Positions 27,074 through 36,467 of a stretch of DNA of 64,000 nucleotides are shown here, piece by piece (position 1 is the stretch's first letter; the number at the start of each line of letters is the position of its first letter). The DNA lies in contig JAVHWA010000047.1 in assembly GCA_032160165.1 (NCBI GenBank), positions 1-64,000 of the forward strand, written 5' to 3'. The stretch is from QHXM01 sp032160165. Its GTDB lineage: Bacteria > Acidobacteriota > Blastocatellia > Pyrinomonadales > Pyrinomonadaceae. The position numbers and the translations under genes are program-made. A model generated the notes under the pieces. That model saw nothing but the letters and a program-made list of their open reading frames with translations, did not search any database and was not told where the DNA came from.

Positions 27074-27568
27074 ATGACTTTTCTGGCGTTTGCCGAAAAC
27101 TCGATTCAACTCGTGCCCGACGGCACACTCTTCCTCCATATCGCAATCATCCTGGTTATGGTGTTTGTCCTGAACGCCACACTATTCAAGCCGATCAACC
27201 GCATTCTCGAAGAGAGAGAAAAGCGGACGAGCGGGCGTTCAGGTGAAGCCGCCGAAATCCTAAGGAGTGTGGACGAAAAGATGGCTCACTACGAGCAGGC
27301 CCTCCGCCAAACACGCGCAGAGGGATACCAATTGATGGAACGTGAGCGGGCCGAAGTGATGGATGAACGCATCGCCAAACTGACCGGGGCGCGCGCCGAA
27401 GTGAATCGCTCGATCGCAGAAGAAAAGGAAGCTATCCAGGCACAGACCGAGCAAGCCCGACTGGCCCTTGATCACGAGGCACGTCGGATCGCTGCCGACG
27501 TCAGCGCTCGGATCCTCCATCGGTCGGTGAGCGAAACTGTAATGCGAGACCTGGGACTGAGCGAATAG
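27074..27568 (+). CDS. ATP synthase F0 subunit b (b'-like)
   Basis: 164 residues: one N-terminal membrane helix (about 15-38, FLHIAIILVMVFVLNATLF) followed by a long charged coiled coil, the layout of the peripheral stalk b subunit. The motif FKPINRILEERE after the membrane helix is typical. A second b-type gene follows three bases later, so the stalk is probably a b/b' heterodimer as in photosynthetic bacteria. Which of the two is b' cannot be settled from sequence alone. Confidence 0.88.
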   Translation: MTFLAFAENSIQLVPDGTLFLHIAIILVMVFVLNATLFKPINRILEEREKRTSGRSGEAAEILRSVDEKMAHYEQALRQTRAEGYQLMERERAEVMDERIAKLTGARAEVNRSIAEEKEAIQAQTEQARLALDHEARRIAADVSARILHRSVSETVMRDLGLSE

Positions 27569-27571
27569 CCT

Positions 27572-28117
27572 ATGACTTTCAGTTTAATTGTAAATTTTGT
27601 TGGCCTAAGTGATAGCGAAGCGGCACCGTGGTGGAACATCCCCAGCTTCGAGTTGTGGCGCTGGGTTAACCTCATAATTTTCATTGGCCTCTTCATTTAT
27701 ATTTTACGCCGTCCAGTGAGCCAGGCGATGCGGGCCCGCCGAGAGGGCATTCGCCGAGATCTGATGCGTGCCCAGCAAGAGCGCGAGGCGGCGCGCGCAA
27801 AACTGGAAGAGGTTGAGGCGAGATTATCGCGTCTTGACGCGGAGATGGTTGCACTTCGAGACCAATCTCACCGGGAAGCTGCCGAGGAACGCGAGCGCAT
27901 ACGTCTGTCGACAGAACAAGAAACACAAAAACTGCGAGAGCAGGCACAGCGAGAGATTGAGAGTGCCGGCAAGGCCGCACGTCAACAACTGCGTGAGTTC
28001 GCGGCGGAACAAAGCGTGCAGCTTGCAGAGGAAATGATACGTCGAGACATTAAGCCAGAGGACGACGCTCGGCTCTTCAAGCTTCGCGTAGAGGAACTGG
28101 GAGGAATCCGGCGTTGA
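27572..28117 (+). CDS. atpF: ATP synthase F0 subunit b
   Basis: 181 residues with a membrane helix (about 29-47, LWRWVNLIIFIGLFIYILRR) and a long Arg/Glu-rich coiled coil. It is the second peripheral-stalk subunit in the operon. Its TGA overlaps the TTG of atpH, and a GGGAGGA ribosome site lies within its end, pointing to coupled translation. Confidence 0.9.
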   Translation: MTFSLIVNFVGLSDSEAAPWWNIPSFELWRWVNLIIFIGLFIYILRRPVSQAMRARREGIRRDLMRAQQEREAARAKLEEVEARLSRLDAEMVALRDQSHREAAEERERIRLSTEQETQKLREQAQREIESAGKAARQQLREFAAEQSVQLAEEMIRRDIKPEDDARLFKLRVEELGGIRR

Positions 28118-28659
28118 GCGTGCAAACAGTAGCTCGCCGTTACGCAATGGCCCTGGCAGATGTCGTAATAGCGCGCAACGAAGCGCAAGAAGTGCAGAGC
28201 GAACTACTCGACTGGGAGGAGTTGATGCAATCAAATGATCAACTGCTCGAGGTCTTCCGCAACCCAACGATCCCGTACGAGCAAAAGAAGCGGGTCCTAA
28301 ACGCGTTAATATCGCGCGCCCATCTTCGCCCGACGACCTCAAATTTTCTCCAGGTACTCCTGCAGAATCAACGTCTGGCGGATTTGCATGAAGTCAACAA
28401 ACGGTTCGCTCAAGTCCTGGATGAGCGCTCGGGAGTGGTCTCGGCGCAGGTGACTACAGCTCGGCCCGTGCCGGAATCTGCGCAAGCGACCTTGCGCGAG
28501 AAACTAACGGTCCTGACCGGCAAGCGGGTGCGCTTAAGCTTCACCACCAATGAAGATCTGATCGGTGGGGTCATGACGCGCATCGGCTCGACTATTTACG
28601 ATGGCTCCGTTCGCAATCAGTTGGAGCAGGTTAAGCAGAGGATGGTAAGCAACAAATAA
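28114..28659 (+). CDS. atpH: ATP synthase F1 subunit delta
   Basis: 181 residues. VARRYAMALADVV opens the N-terminal helical domain and the C-terminal DLIGGVMTRIGSTIYDGSVRNQLEQVKQRM is the conserved OSCP/delta tail. It joins the peripheral stalk to F1. Start is TTG 28114, overlapping the atpF stop; GTG 28120 is an alternative. Confidence 0.93.
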   Translation: MSVQTVARRYAMALADVVIARNEAQEVQSELLDWEELMQSNDQLLEVFRNPTIPYEQKKRVLNALISRAHLRPTTSNFLQVLLQNQRLADLHEVNKRFAQVLDERSGVVSAQVTTARPVPESAQATLREKLTVLTGKRVRLSFTTNEDLIGGVMTRIGSTIYDGSVRNQLEQVKQRMVSNK

Positions 28660-28718
28660 CGAACGAGCGCTGAGCTTAGCCATTAATAGCGCGCGCTCCG
28701 ACTTGTGATAAGGATCAT

Positions 28719-30299
28719 ATGGAACCGATCAAAGCTAACGAGATAAACGAAATAATTCGTCAACAGATCGAGAACTTCGAATCTGGCGTGACTGTCACAG
28801 AAGTAGGAACGGTGATCAAGGTTGGCGACGGTATCGCAGAGATTCACGGCCTCGAGAAAGTAATGGCGGGTGAGTTGCTCGAGTTTCCTCACGAGGTACG
28901 CGGCCTGGCTCTGAACCTAGAGGAAGACAAAGTCGGCGCGGTGCTATTCGGCGAATTCCAAGCGGTAATGGAAGGCGATCTGGTCAAGCGTACGGGGCGC
29001 ATCATGGAGGTGCCAGTGGGCGACGCGATGATGGGTCGCGTTGTCAACGCACTGGGCTTACCTATCGATGAGCGCGGTCCGATCATAACGGACACCTTTA
29101 ATCCAATCGAAAGAATGGCTCCCGGCATCATTGATCGACAGCCTGTGAAGGAACCTTTGCAGACAGGTCTTAAGGCTATCGACTCGATGGTTCCAATCGG
29201 CCGCGGACAGCGCGAACTGATTATTGGTGATCGCCAAACCGGCAAGACCGCCGTTGCCGTCGACACAATCATCAATCAAAAGGGCAAAGACGTCATATGC
29301 ATCTACGTCGCCATCGGACAAAAGGCGTCGACTGTCGCCCAGGTGGTTAAGACCCTGACTGACTTCGGAGCCATGGACTACACCATCGTCGTCAAAGCGA
29401 CGGCGTCTGATCCGGCAGCGATGCAGTTTCTGGCGCCCTATACCGGCGCATCCATCGGTGAGTACTTTCGGGATAACGGACGCCACGCCTTGACGATCTA
29501 CGACGATCTGTCAAAACAGGCTGCTGCCTATAGAGAAATCTCGCTGCTGCTTCGTCGCCCACCCGGACGCGAAGCCTATCCAGGCGACGTGTTCTATTTG
29601 CACTCAAGACTCTTAGAGCGTGCGGCGAAGCTTTCGGACGCCAAGGGCGGCGGTTCGTTGACGAGTCTTCCACTCATCGAAACGCAGGCGGGAGACATCT
29701 CGGCTTACATCCCAACCAACGTGATCTCGATTACCGACGGACAGATCTTTCTTGAGGCGGACCTTTTCAACGCTGGCATTCGCCCCGCCATCAACGTCGG
29801 CAATTCGGTTTCGCGCGTCGGAGGCGCCGCTCAAATCAAGGCGATGAAGTCTGTCGCCGGAACGCTCCGCATCGACCTTGCACAGTTTCGAGAGCTCCAG
29901 GCCTTTGCACAGTTTGGGTCCGATCTGGATAAGTCGACTCAGGCGCAGATCGCTCGCGGACAGCGGCTGGTGGAGATTCTAAAACAGCCACAGTACGAGC
30001 CGATGGATGTGGAAAAGCAGGTGCTTGTCATCTGGACGGCAACCAAAGGTTATGTTGACGACATTCCGGTAGAGAACGTTCGCAAATTCGAATCGCAACT
30101 GCTGCGGTTCGTCGAGAACTCTCATCCCGGTCTGCTACAGGCGATCCGTGAAAAGAAAGCACTCACTGACGACATAACGAAAGATCTTGAACAGGTCTTG
30201 AAAGACTTCAGAGAAAGATGGGATGAGGAAACGAATGTTTCCGCCCGCTCCGCGGTTGCCGCTCCAGCAGCACAGGCAACGGTCGCTGGCGTCCAGTAA
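28719..30299 (+). CDS. atpA: ATP synthase F1 subunit alpha
   Basis: 526 residues. Walker A is GDRQTGKTAVAVDTI, and ALTIYDDLSKQAAAYREISLLLRRPPGREAYPGD carries the alpha-subunit catalytic-interface Arg region. The first residues PIKANEINEIIRQQIENF match alpha N-termini. It is the non-catalytic nucleotide-binding subunit. The last ~25 residues form an Ala/Val-rich tail that is probably unstructured. Confidence 0.97.
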   Translation: MEPIKANEINEIIRQQIENFESGVTVTEVGTVIKVGDGIAEIHGLEKVMAGELLEFPHEVRGLALNLEEDKVGAVLFGEFQAVMEGDLVKRTGRIMEVPVGDAMMGRVVNALGLPIDERGPIITDTFNPIERMAPGIIDRQPVKEPLQTGLKAIDSMVPIGRGQRELIIGDRQTGKTAVAVDTIINQKGKDVICIYVAIGQKASTVAQVVKTLTDFGAMDYTIVVKATASDPAAMQFLAPYTGASIGEYFRDNGRHALTIYDDLSKQAAAYREISLLLRRPPGREAYPGDVFYLHSRLLERAAKLSDAKGGGSLTSLPLIETQAGDISAYIPTNVISITDGQIFLEADLFNAGIRPAINVGNSVSRVGGAAQIKAMKSVAGTLRIDLAQFRELQAFAQFGSDLDKSTQAQIARGQRLVEILKQPQYEPMDVEKQVLVIWTATKGYVDDIPVENVRKFESQLLRFVENSHPGLLQAIREKKALTDDITKDLEQVLKDFRERWDEETNVSARSAVAAPAAQATVAGVQ

Positions 30300-30360
30300 C
30301 GAAGTGACGATTGGCAAAGGACGCAACTACAGAATCAAGCAACAACGTCACTGACTGACC

Positions 30361-31260
30361 ATGCCAAATCTTTTGGACATCCGCCGACGCATCAAGTCGG
30401 TTAAAAATACGCAGCAGATCACCAAGGCGATGAAGATGCTGTCGGCCGCGAAGTTGAAACGCGCGCAGGACACTGTCGTCGCCGCTCGGCCGTTCGCCAA
30501 CAAGATGACGGACGTCCTGGGTGAGCTGGCTTCGCACACGGATGAAGAGTTCCATCATCCATTGCTCGATGCGCGAGGCGACCAGCGTTACCTGATAGTT
30601 CTGGTCACGGCTGATAAAGGCTTGGCCGGCGCCTTCAATACGAATCTGATCAAAGCGACGCAGAGCTTTATGCGACAGCATCAGGACAAAACGATTGAGA
30701 TGATTCCTGTTGGTCGCAAGGGCAGGGATTTCTTTCGCCGCCGCCAGGTCCCGTTTGTTACGGAGTATGTTGGGCTGACGGGCAAAGGGCGGATCGAGTA
30801 TTCGGAAGCGGTTGAGATAGCCCGCAGGGTTATTGATCAGTTTACCCAGGACCATGAGATCGACAAGGTCTTTCTCATCTACAACGAATTCAAATCAGTG
30901 TTGCAACAACGCGTAATCACAGAGCAACTAATGCCTGTCTCGCGTACTGCTGAAACAGCTCCCGACACCGCTATCGTCGGTCCGAGCTCTCGTGCCACCG
31001 ATATGGTCGAGTACATCTACGAGCAATCGCCGACAGAGATTTTCAGTCGTCTGTTGCCACGACTGATCGAGACGCAGATCTTTCGCGCGCTGCTTGAATC
31101 AGTCGCTTCCGAGCATGGGGCCCGAATGACGGCGATGGATTCCGCATCGAAGAACGCAGCCGAACTGATTGAATCGCTTACGCTGAATATGAATCGCGTG
31201 CGACAGGCGGCAATCACCAGCGAGATTATCGAAGTCGTGTCGGGTGCGACCGTACAGTAG
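30361..31260 (+). CDS. atpG: ATP synthase F1 subunit gamma
   Basis: 299 residues. The N-terminal coiled-coil RRRIKSVKNTQQITKAMKMLSAAKL and the C-terminal MDSASKNAAELIESLTLNMNRVRQAAIT are the family hallmarks. Gamma is the rotor shaft. A terminator follows, so the operon ends here without atpD or atpC, which normally come next. Confidence 0.96.
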   Translation: MPNLLDIRRRIKSVKNTQQITKAMKMLSAAKLKRAQDTVVAARPFANKMTDVLGELASHTDEEFHHPLLDARGDQRYLIVLVTADKGLAGAFNTNLIKATQSFMRQHQDKTIEMIPVGRKGRDFFRRRQVPFVTEYVGLTGKGRIEYSEAVEIARRVIDQFTQDHEIDKVFLIYNEFKSVLQQRVITEQLMPVSRTAETAPDTAIVGPSSRATDMVEYIYEQSPTEIFSRLLPRLIETQIFRALLESVASEHGARMTAMDSASKNAAELIESLTLNMNRVRQAAITSEIIEVVSGATVQ

Positions 31261-31291
31261 ACGCGACGTCACGACCCAAACGTACAACCGC

Positions 31292-31340
31292 AAAAGGTCA
31301 AAGTGGGATCGATCTTCCGCTTTGCCTTTTTCTTTTTATT
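31292..31340 (+). terminator. Terminator of the F-ATPase operon
   Basis: Arms AAAGGTCAAAGTGGGA and its near-complement TCTTCCGCTTTGCCTTT enclose a short loop and run into a T-rich tract (31326-31340). Confidence 0.75.
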
Positions 31341-31412
31341 TGCTATGTGCCTGGACCGTTAAGGAAGACGCGAGTGCCAAGCGAAGAGCTGGAAGATCCG
31401 CGGAAGGGTAGA

Positions 31413-31865
31413 ATGAAGCAGCGCCTTCTGCGCTACGGCCCGCTAATAGTCTGGATGGGGGCGATCTTCTACGCCTCGTCCGGCCAGTTCTCGGCCGCAA
31501 ATACCTCGCGAATCATCGGACCCTTACTTCGCTGGTTGTTCCCCCGAATCAGCGATGAGCAATTAGCCTTCGCACACTTCGTCATTCGCAAGGCGGCTCA
31601 CTTCACCGAGTATGCGATTCTCGGATGGCTGGCGGCCAGAGCTTTCACGACCTCTTCTCAACAGGAGCTTCGTCGCCGGTGGTTCCTGGTCGCCCTATTA
31701 CTGGTTATGGTCTATGCGCTGACGGACGAATATCACCAGAGTTTCGTCCAAAGCAGGACGGCCTCGATCCACGACAGTTTCATAGATATGAGCGGGGGCT
31801 TGGCCGCACTCGTGATTTGCGCGCTTAGACGCCGGAGGAGAGAGAAACGGAAGGCTGACGGGTAG
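31413..31865 (+). CDS. VanZ-like membrane protein
   Basis: About 150 residues from ATG 31413, chosen because GGAAGGG lies just before it; a GTG at 31347 would add 22 polar residues. Several membrane helices are visible, plus HFVIRKAAHFTEYAILGWL and LTDEYHQSFVQSRTASIHDSFIDMSGG, the conserved VanZ-family motifs. VanZ gives low-level teicoplanin resistance in enterococci, but most members have no known role. It ends in a basic cytoplasmic tail. Confidence 0.85.
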   Translation: MKQRLLRYGPLIVWMGAIFYASSGQFSAANTSRIIGPLLRWLFPRISDEQLAFAHFVIRKAAHFTEYAILGWLAARAFTTSSQQELRRRWFLVALLLVMVYALTDEYHQSFVQSRTASIHDSFIDMSGGLAALVICALRRRRREKRKADG

Positions 31866-32028
31866 CTCGCTTCTTATCCGTCCGGACTTCCATCGCCAAG
31901 CGGAACTATGCAATATTCTTACCGAATGGCGGCCACACCGTTTGAACCTTGGATCGAGCGCTAGCGTATAATATCAGGCGGCCGTAACGGTAACCCTTAG
32001 CGCCGCCAAAAGGAGATTGGAAGCAAAT

Positions 32029-33210
32029 ATGGGAATATTCGACGCCATCAAGGCACAATTCATTGAAGTCATCGAGTGGCTGGACGAATCCGGCAACACG
32101 ATGATGTATCGTTTCCCCGTAAGAGGACAGGAGATTAAGAACGGTGCGCAACTCATCGTACGTGAGTCGCAGGCGGCCGTCTTTGTTTTCGAAGGACAAA
32201 TCGCCGACGTTTTCACTCCCGGCCGTTACACAATTGACGGCGGTAACACGCCGGTCCTCAGCAAGCTCGGCGCGTGGAAGTACGGTTTCAACTCCCCCTT
32301 CAAGGCGGAAGTTTACTTTGCCAACACGAAGCAGTTCACCGACCTGAAATGGGGCACGATGAATCCCATCATGATGAGGGATGCGGACTTTGGAATGGTT
32401 CGGCTTCGCGCCTTCGGCATCTACTCGATTCGCGTCGGTGATCCTCGTACTTTCATAAAAGAGGTCGCGGGCACGAACGGTCACTTCGAAACGGAAGACA
32501 TCGAAGGCCAGCTCAAGCGGACGCTGGTCAGTAGTTTTACTGACGCGCTCGGCGAATCGAAAATAGCAGCGTTGGACCTGGCTTCCAACTACGACGAGCT
32601 GGGCCAGTTCGCGCGCACCAAACTCAGTGACGAATTCAAGAGTTATGGCCTCGAGCTGACGAAGTTCTTCGTTGAGAACATTTCATTGCCACCCGAGGTC
32701 GAAGCTGCGATGGACAAGCGCACCTCGATGGGTGTGATTGGAGATGTCGGGCGATACGCGCAGTTTCAAGCTGCGGACGCTATGCGCGATGCGGCAAATA
32801 ATCCTTCGGGCGGCGCGGGAATCGGCGCAGGTCTTGGCGCCGGATTCGCAATTGGAAATCAAATGGCAGGACAAATGTCCAATGCGATGAACCAGCCGCA
32901 GCAACAGCAAGGTTCGGGCGGGGTCAGTGCCGCTTCCACGAAATGTCCCAAGTGTGGCGCGAACCACGTGGGCGCCGGCAAGTTTTGCAATGAGTGTGGC
33001 GCCAAACTGGAGACGGGTCCACAGACCGTCCCATGCGTCAAGTGCAGCGCGCAGGTCCAGGTGGGCGCGAAGTTCTGCAACGAATGCGGAGCTAAACAGG
33101 AAAAGCTGAAGTGCCCGAAGTGCCAGGCTGAGGTCGCGCCCGGCACGAAGTTCTGCAACGAATGCGGAACCAAGATTGAAGGCGGTGGGCCAGAACAGCC
33201 GGCAGCATGA
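32029..33210 (+). CDS. SPFH-domain protein with C-terminal zinc ribbons
   Basis: About 393 residues from ATG 32029. Residues 1-240 match the SPFH/virion-core-like family related to YdjI (GIFDAIKAQFIEVIEWLDES at the start). A Gly/Ala-rich hydrophobic stretch (about 265-300) and a Gln run follow. The last ~85 residues hold three successive CxxC...CNECG zinc-ribbon units. SPFH proteins form membrane-associated rings or scaffolds; the zinc ribbons may bind partners. Function is not known. An AGGAGA ribosome site precedes the ATG at a long spacing. Confidence 0.8.
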   Translation: MGIFDAIKAQFIEVIEWLDESGNTMMYRFPVRGQEIKNGAQLIVRESQAAVFVFEGQIADVFTPGRYTIDGGNTPVLSKLGAWKYGFNSPFKAEVYFANTKQFTDLKWGTMNPIMMRDADFGMVRLRAFGIYSIRVGDPRTFIKEVAGTNGHFETEDIEGQLKRTLVSSFTDALGESKIAALDLASNYDELGQFARTKLSDEFKSYGLELTKFFVENISLPPEVEAAMDKRTSMGVIGDVGRYAQFQAADAMRDAANNPSGGAGIGAGLGAGFAIGNQMAGQMSNAMNQPQQQQGSGGVSAASTKCPKCGANHVGAGKFCNECGAKLETGPQTVPCVKCSAQVQVGAKFCNECGAKQEKLKCPKCQAEVAPGTKFCNECGTKIEGGGPEQPAA

Positions 33211-33240
33211 CCGCCGGCTGAGCCAGTTAACTCGTAAGAG

Positions 33241-33283
33241 AGAGAGCACGCGTGATTTCGTCATGCGTGCTCTCTTTTTATTT
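33241..33283 (+). terminator. Terminator between SPFH and peptidase genes
   Basis: GAGAGCACGC (33242-33251) pairs with GCGTGCTCTC (33265-33274), followed by the T-rich tract 33275-33283. It overlaps the stop codon of the convergent peptidase gene. Confidence 0.85.
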
Positions 33284-34111
33284 GGCGGCGATCTGTTTCA
33301 GTAGGGCGAGAAGGCCTGGCAGGTTCTCGTCGACCAGGGCCGTTGGACCCTTCGGCTTTAACTCTATCGTCACAGTTGGAACCTGACGATCAATCCCTGT
33401 GAACAGTCCCAGCGAACCCGGCGTCTCGTAGCCAAGCGATCCGCAAAGTGGGTAGCCGTTTATCGAAGCCAGAGATTGTGCGAGTTGGCCGCCCGGTCCA
33501 TCCCAGTTCACGCAGCCCAGCGCGGCGTGAAGGGTTATCACCACATGAGGCGGGTATTGCTCAAGCAGACTGAGTATCGCGCGCGTCTCAGGCTCGGAAG
33601 AAGGCTTTGCACCAGGGAAGCGTAGTTGGTCAGTGTACTCAGCGCGCCACGTTTTCGAGGGAAAGTTACGATTGATATCCACTCCATTGGCGTTGACGCG
33701 GGTTGCAGCCATCAGACCGTCGGGATTTACATCGGCCACGATGATAACGGTCAAATTCTCAGGCAGAGTTTCAGGACTGATATGAACTTCAAGCGAGCGG
33801 GCAAGAACCGTCGTGTGTGGCTCATCACCGTGGATACCGCCGAAGACGAGTACACGCTTCGCGCCCGAGCCGTAGATCACAGCCGTGATATCGCGCCCTC
33901 GCACGGTCTTACCCAGGTTCAGGTATTTTGGCACAATGAACTTTGGAGTTGCCGTTTGCGATACGCGAGCGCCTGCGGGTTCTACGCGTGAAGAAGAGAC
34001 CGACTGGGCCCAGGCTGATGTTGCCAGGCCTACGCAGAAAACCATCAAGAGTGCGCCGCACCAGCTCCGCAAAGGCGACCGATGGCTCGTTTTGCCCTTT
34101 ATGTAGAACAT
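33278..34111 (-). CDS. Secreted M14-family zinc carboxypeptidase/amidase
   Basis: About 277 residues from ATG 34111, selected because a GGAGG ribosome site lies eight bases upstream and the N-terminus then forms a signal peptide ending near ATSAWAQ. The zinc site reads GGIHGDEPHT (His, Glu), with NANGVDINRNFPSKTW and VITLHAALGCVNWDG supplying the third ligand; a catalytic Glu is expected in VTIELKPKGP. It resembles MpaA-type murein peptide amidases and DUF2817-like relatives. Periplasmic peptide trimming is likely; the substrate is inferred. Confidence 0.82.
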   Translation of the reverse strand: MFYIKGKTSHRSPLRSWCGALLMVFCVGLATSAWAQSVSSSRVEPAGARVSQTATPKFIVPKYLNLGKTVRGRDITAVIYGSGAKRVLVFGGIHGDEPHTTVLARSLEVHISPETLPENLTVIIVADVNPDGLMAATRVNANGVDINRNFPSKTWRAEYTDQLRFPGAKPSSEPETRAILSLLEQYPPHVVITLHAALGCVNWDGPGGQLAQSLASINGYPLCGSLGYETPGSLGLFTGIDRQVPTVTIELKPKGPTALVDENLPGLLALLKQIAAK

Positions 34112-34414
34112 CAAAACAACCTCCAACGCCTTCCAAAACCGTATCACCCCATTAGACGTTGAGACGCATGGATTCTTGCCGCGCGCTAATATCCTACCAC
34201 TGGGCGAAACCATCGCGACAACAACTTTAAGACCCGTTCGCCCGGCGCCGATCGCTGCGCAAAGCGGACTGACATCGACTGAGGTCCCTCGTAATAGCTA
34301 GTAAACTGCCGACGCCTCAAGGCAGGCAAGTATTGGTCGCCGCGCATCGCATGATGTTATTCTTAAGTTGGAGTCATCAGTTCAACTAAACGAGCACTGG
34401 AATAGTTGTTGGTA

Positions 34415-35680
34415 ATGCTGAACCGTTTCAAGCGACCGCGAAGAGTGGTGATCACCGGGATGGGTTGCGTTACGCCTATAGGCATTGGGCGCGAGGCTTT
34501 CTGGCGGTCCCTTCAGACGGGCGAGAGCGGTGTACGGCGGATTGAGAGCTTTGACGTAAGCGATTCCCCGGTCAAAATCGCGGCAGAGGTGCGCGACTTT
34601 GACTGGGAAGCACAACTAAATCCAAAAGATCGCAAGCACGTCCCGCGCACAGTCCCGCTCGCGCTGGCGGCCGCACGCGAGGCGCTTGAAGACGCGGGCA
34701 TCAACGCCGGCGATCTCTCGCTCGACGAGCGACGCGATATCGGCGTCGAGCTGGGCACGGGCGGCGGCGGCCTGGCCTTTACCGAGAAGCAGTTCGAATA
34801 CTGGTACGTTGGACCGGTCAACAAGGCGAGCGTATATACGATTCCTTCGTCAACGCATGGTGGGCTTTCGTCCGAGCTTTCCATGCTCTTCGGCCTGCGC
34901 GGTCTTTCTCACATTGTGTCCACCGGCTGCACGAGTTCGACCGATGCCATCTTTTATGCCGCCCAGCATATCGCCTTAGGTCGGCAGGAAATGATGATCT
35001 CAGGCGGCGTCGATGCACCGCTCGCGCCGGGCATCCTGGCAGGATTCAATCTGATGACGGTGCTTACGAACGAGTGGAACGATGAACCGCATCGGGCGTC
35101 GCGTCCATTCTCTCGCGACCGATCGGGAATCGTTCTCGGCGAAGGCGCCTGGATGTATGTGCTCGAAGAGTACGAGCATGCGATAAAGCGCGACGCAAAT
35201 ATTTATGCTGAGATCACGGGCTATGGATCAACCTGTGATGCGTATCATCGTGTGCGTTTGGAAGAGAAGGGTGACGAGCCGGCTCGGGCCATGACACTGG
35301 CGATGCAGGATGGCGGCCTCGCCCCGGGCGACATCGACTATCTTAATCTCCACGGTACGTCGACACTTCTTAACGATCGAATTGAAACACAAGCCATTAA
35401 GCTGGCTTTCGGAGATCAAGCCAAACGAATTCCAATGTCGGCGACCAAATCGCAGATTGGCCACCCGCAAGGGGCGAGCGGCGCCGCCGGGATCGGCGCA
35501 GCGCTTTGTGCAATGCACACGAACTTAATTCCCCCGACGATCAACCTGGACGAGCCGGATCCGGATTGCGACCTCGATTACGTTCCCAATCAGGCCCGCG
35601 AAGCGAGTGTACGTACCGCGCTTTGCAACTGCATCGGTTTCGGTTCGAAGAACAGCGCGATCATCATCCAGAAGGTGTGA
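34415..35680 (+). CDS. Beta-ketoacyl-ACP synthase (FabF-like)
   Basis: 421 residues from ATG 34415; TTG 34406 also possible. Catalytic Cys172 in VSTGCTSSTD, His313 in NLHGTST and His350 in GHPQGASG complete the KAS II triad. It is more divergent than a housekeeping FabF and stands beside a methyltransferase and a flavoprotein rather than fatty-acid genes, suggesting a special acyl or polyketide product. No acyl-carrier or chain-length-factor gene is adjacent. Confidence 0.88.
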   Translation: MLNRFKRPRRVVITGMGCVTPIGIGREAFWRSLQTGESGVRRIESFDVSDSPVKIAAEVRDFDWEAQLNPKDRKHVPRTVPLALAAAREALEDAGINAGDLSLDERRDIGVELGTGGGGLAFTEKQFEYWYVGPVNKASVYTIPSSTHGGLSSELSMLFGLRGLSHIVSTGCTSSTDAIFYAAQHIALGRQEMMISGGVDAPLAPGILAGFNLMTVLTNEWNDEPHRASRPFSRDRSGIVLGEGAWMYVLEEYEHAIKRDANIYAEITGYGSTCDAYHRVRLEEKGDEPARAMTLAMQDGGLAPGDIDYLNLHGTSTLLNDRIETQAIKLAFGDQAKRIPMSATKSQIGHPQGASGAAGIGAALCAMHTNLIPPTINLDEPDPDCDLDYVPNQAREASVRTALCNCIGFGSKNSAIIIQKV

Positions 35681-35741
35681 CAGATGGCGGCGGGTGGAAA
35701 GCCCGCTCTCATTCGATCGCCGCCGGTTACAACCTATCACC

Positions 35742-36467
35742 ATGTTGGATCGCTTCCGTCATCGCAGTTACGAGTTGGAGCACCTCGATAAGGGTGACTA
35801 CACGCCGGAAGAATACGAGGACTGCATGGTCGAGTTGCGTCAGATCAACCGTCTGCTTGGCGATACCAGTGCTCTTCGACATTCCTTGCTGATGGATGTT
35901 GAGCATGAGAGCTTGAACACATTCTCAGTACTTGACGTGGGCGCAGGTTCGGGAGAGCTTCTGCGCGAGACCGCGGCTTGGGCGCAGAAGAGAGGACGGA
36001 CTGCGTTCCTCGTGGGATTGGAAATGAACGCGCGCTCGGCAAAGGCAATCGTTGACGAGTCGAAGGAGACTTCCAATATTTCTTCGGTGCGCGGCGACGC
36101 TTTGATGTTGCCGTTCTCCGACAACCGTTTCGATTATGCGATCTGTTCTCTCTTCACTCATCATTTCAAGGACCAGGACGTGGTGGCGATTTTGAATGAA
36201 CTGAGCCGCGTGGCACGCAGGCGGATCTTCGTGATAGATCTTCATCGCCACAGGCTAGCCTACTATTTGTACACAACCGTGGGGCGGATGTTCCTGCACA
36301 ATCGACTTATTCGAGAAGACGGTGCACTCTCCATCTTGCGCAGCTTTCGGCCAGCGGAGCTGCGCAGGCTCGCTTCGAAGGCCCACTTGGGAAACTTCAG
36401 CGTGAAGCGTCACTTTCCCTTCCGCCTTGTTCTCACGGGCAGCAAGAGCGGTATTAGCGTCACGTGA
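35742..36467 (+). CDS. SAM-dependent methyltransferase (class I)
   Basis: 241 residues from ATG 35742 (an open frame extends upstream over the ketosynthase end but is out-of-frame read-through). SAM-binding motif I is VLDVGAGSGELL, with GDALMLPFSDNRFDYAICS as motif II/III. It resembles the methyltransferases found with ketosynthase or type III PKS genes that methylate phenolic or quinone products. It overlaps the next gene by four bases (GTGA). Confidence 0.85.
   Translation: MLDRFRHRSYELEHLDKGDYTPEEYEDCMVELRQINRLLGDTSALRHSLLMDVEHESLNTFSVLDVGAGSGELLRETAAWAQKRGRTAFLVGLEMNARSAKAIVDESKETSNISSVRGDALMLPFSDNRFDYAICSLFTHHFKDQDVVAILNELSRVARRRIFVIDLHRHRLAYYLYTTVGRMFLHNRLIREDGALSILRSFRPAELRRLASKAHLGNFSVKRHFPFRLVLTGSKSGISVT

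Noticed and set aside
35607..35741. Upstream extension of the methyltransferase frame
   Set aside because: It lies inside the ketosynthase gene and the Arg/Ser-rich residues are a shadow; ATG 35742 begins the real protein.
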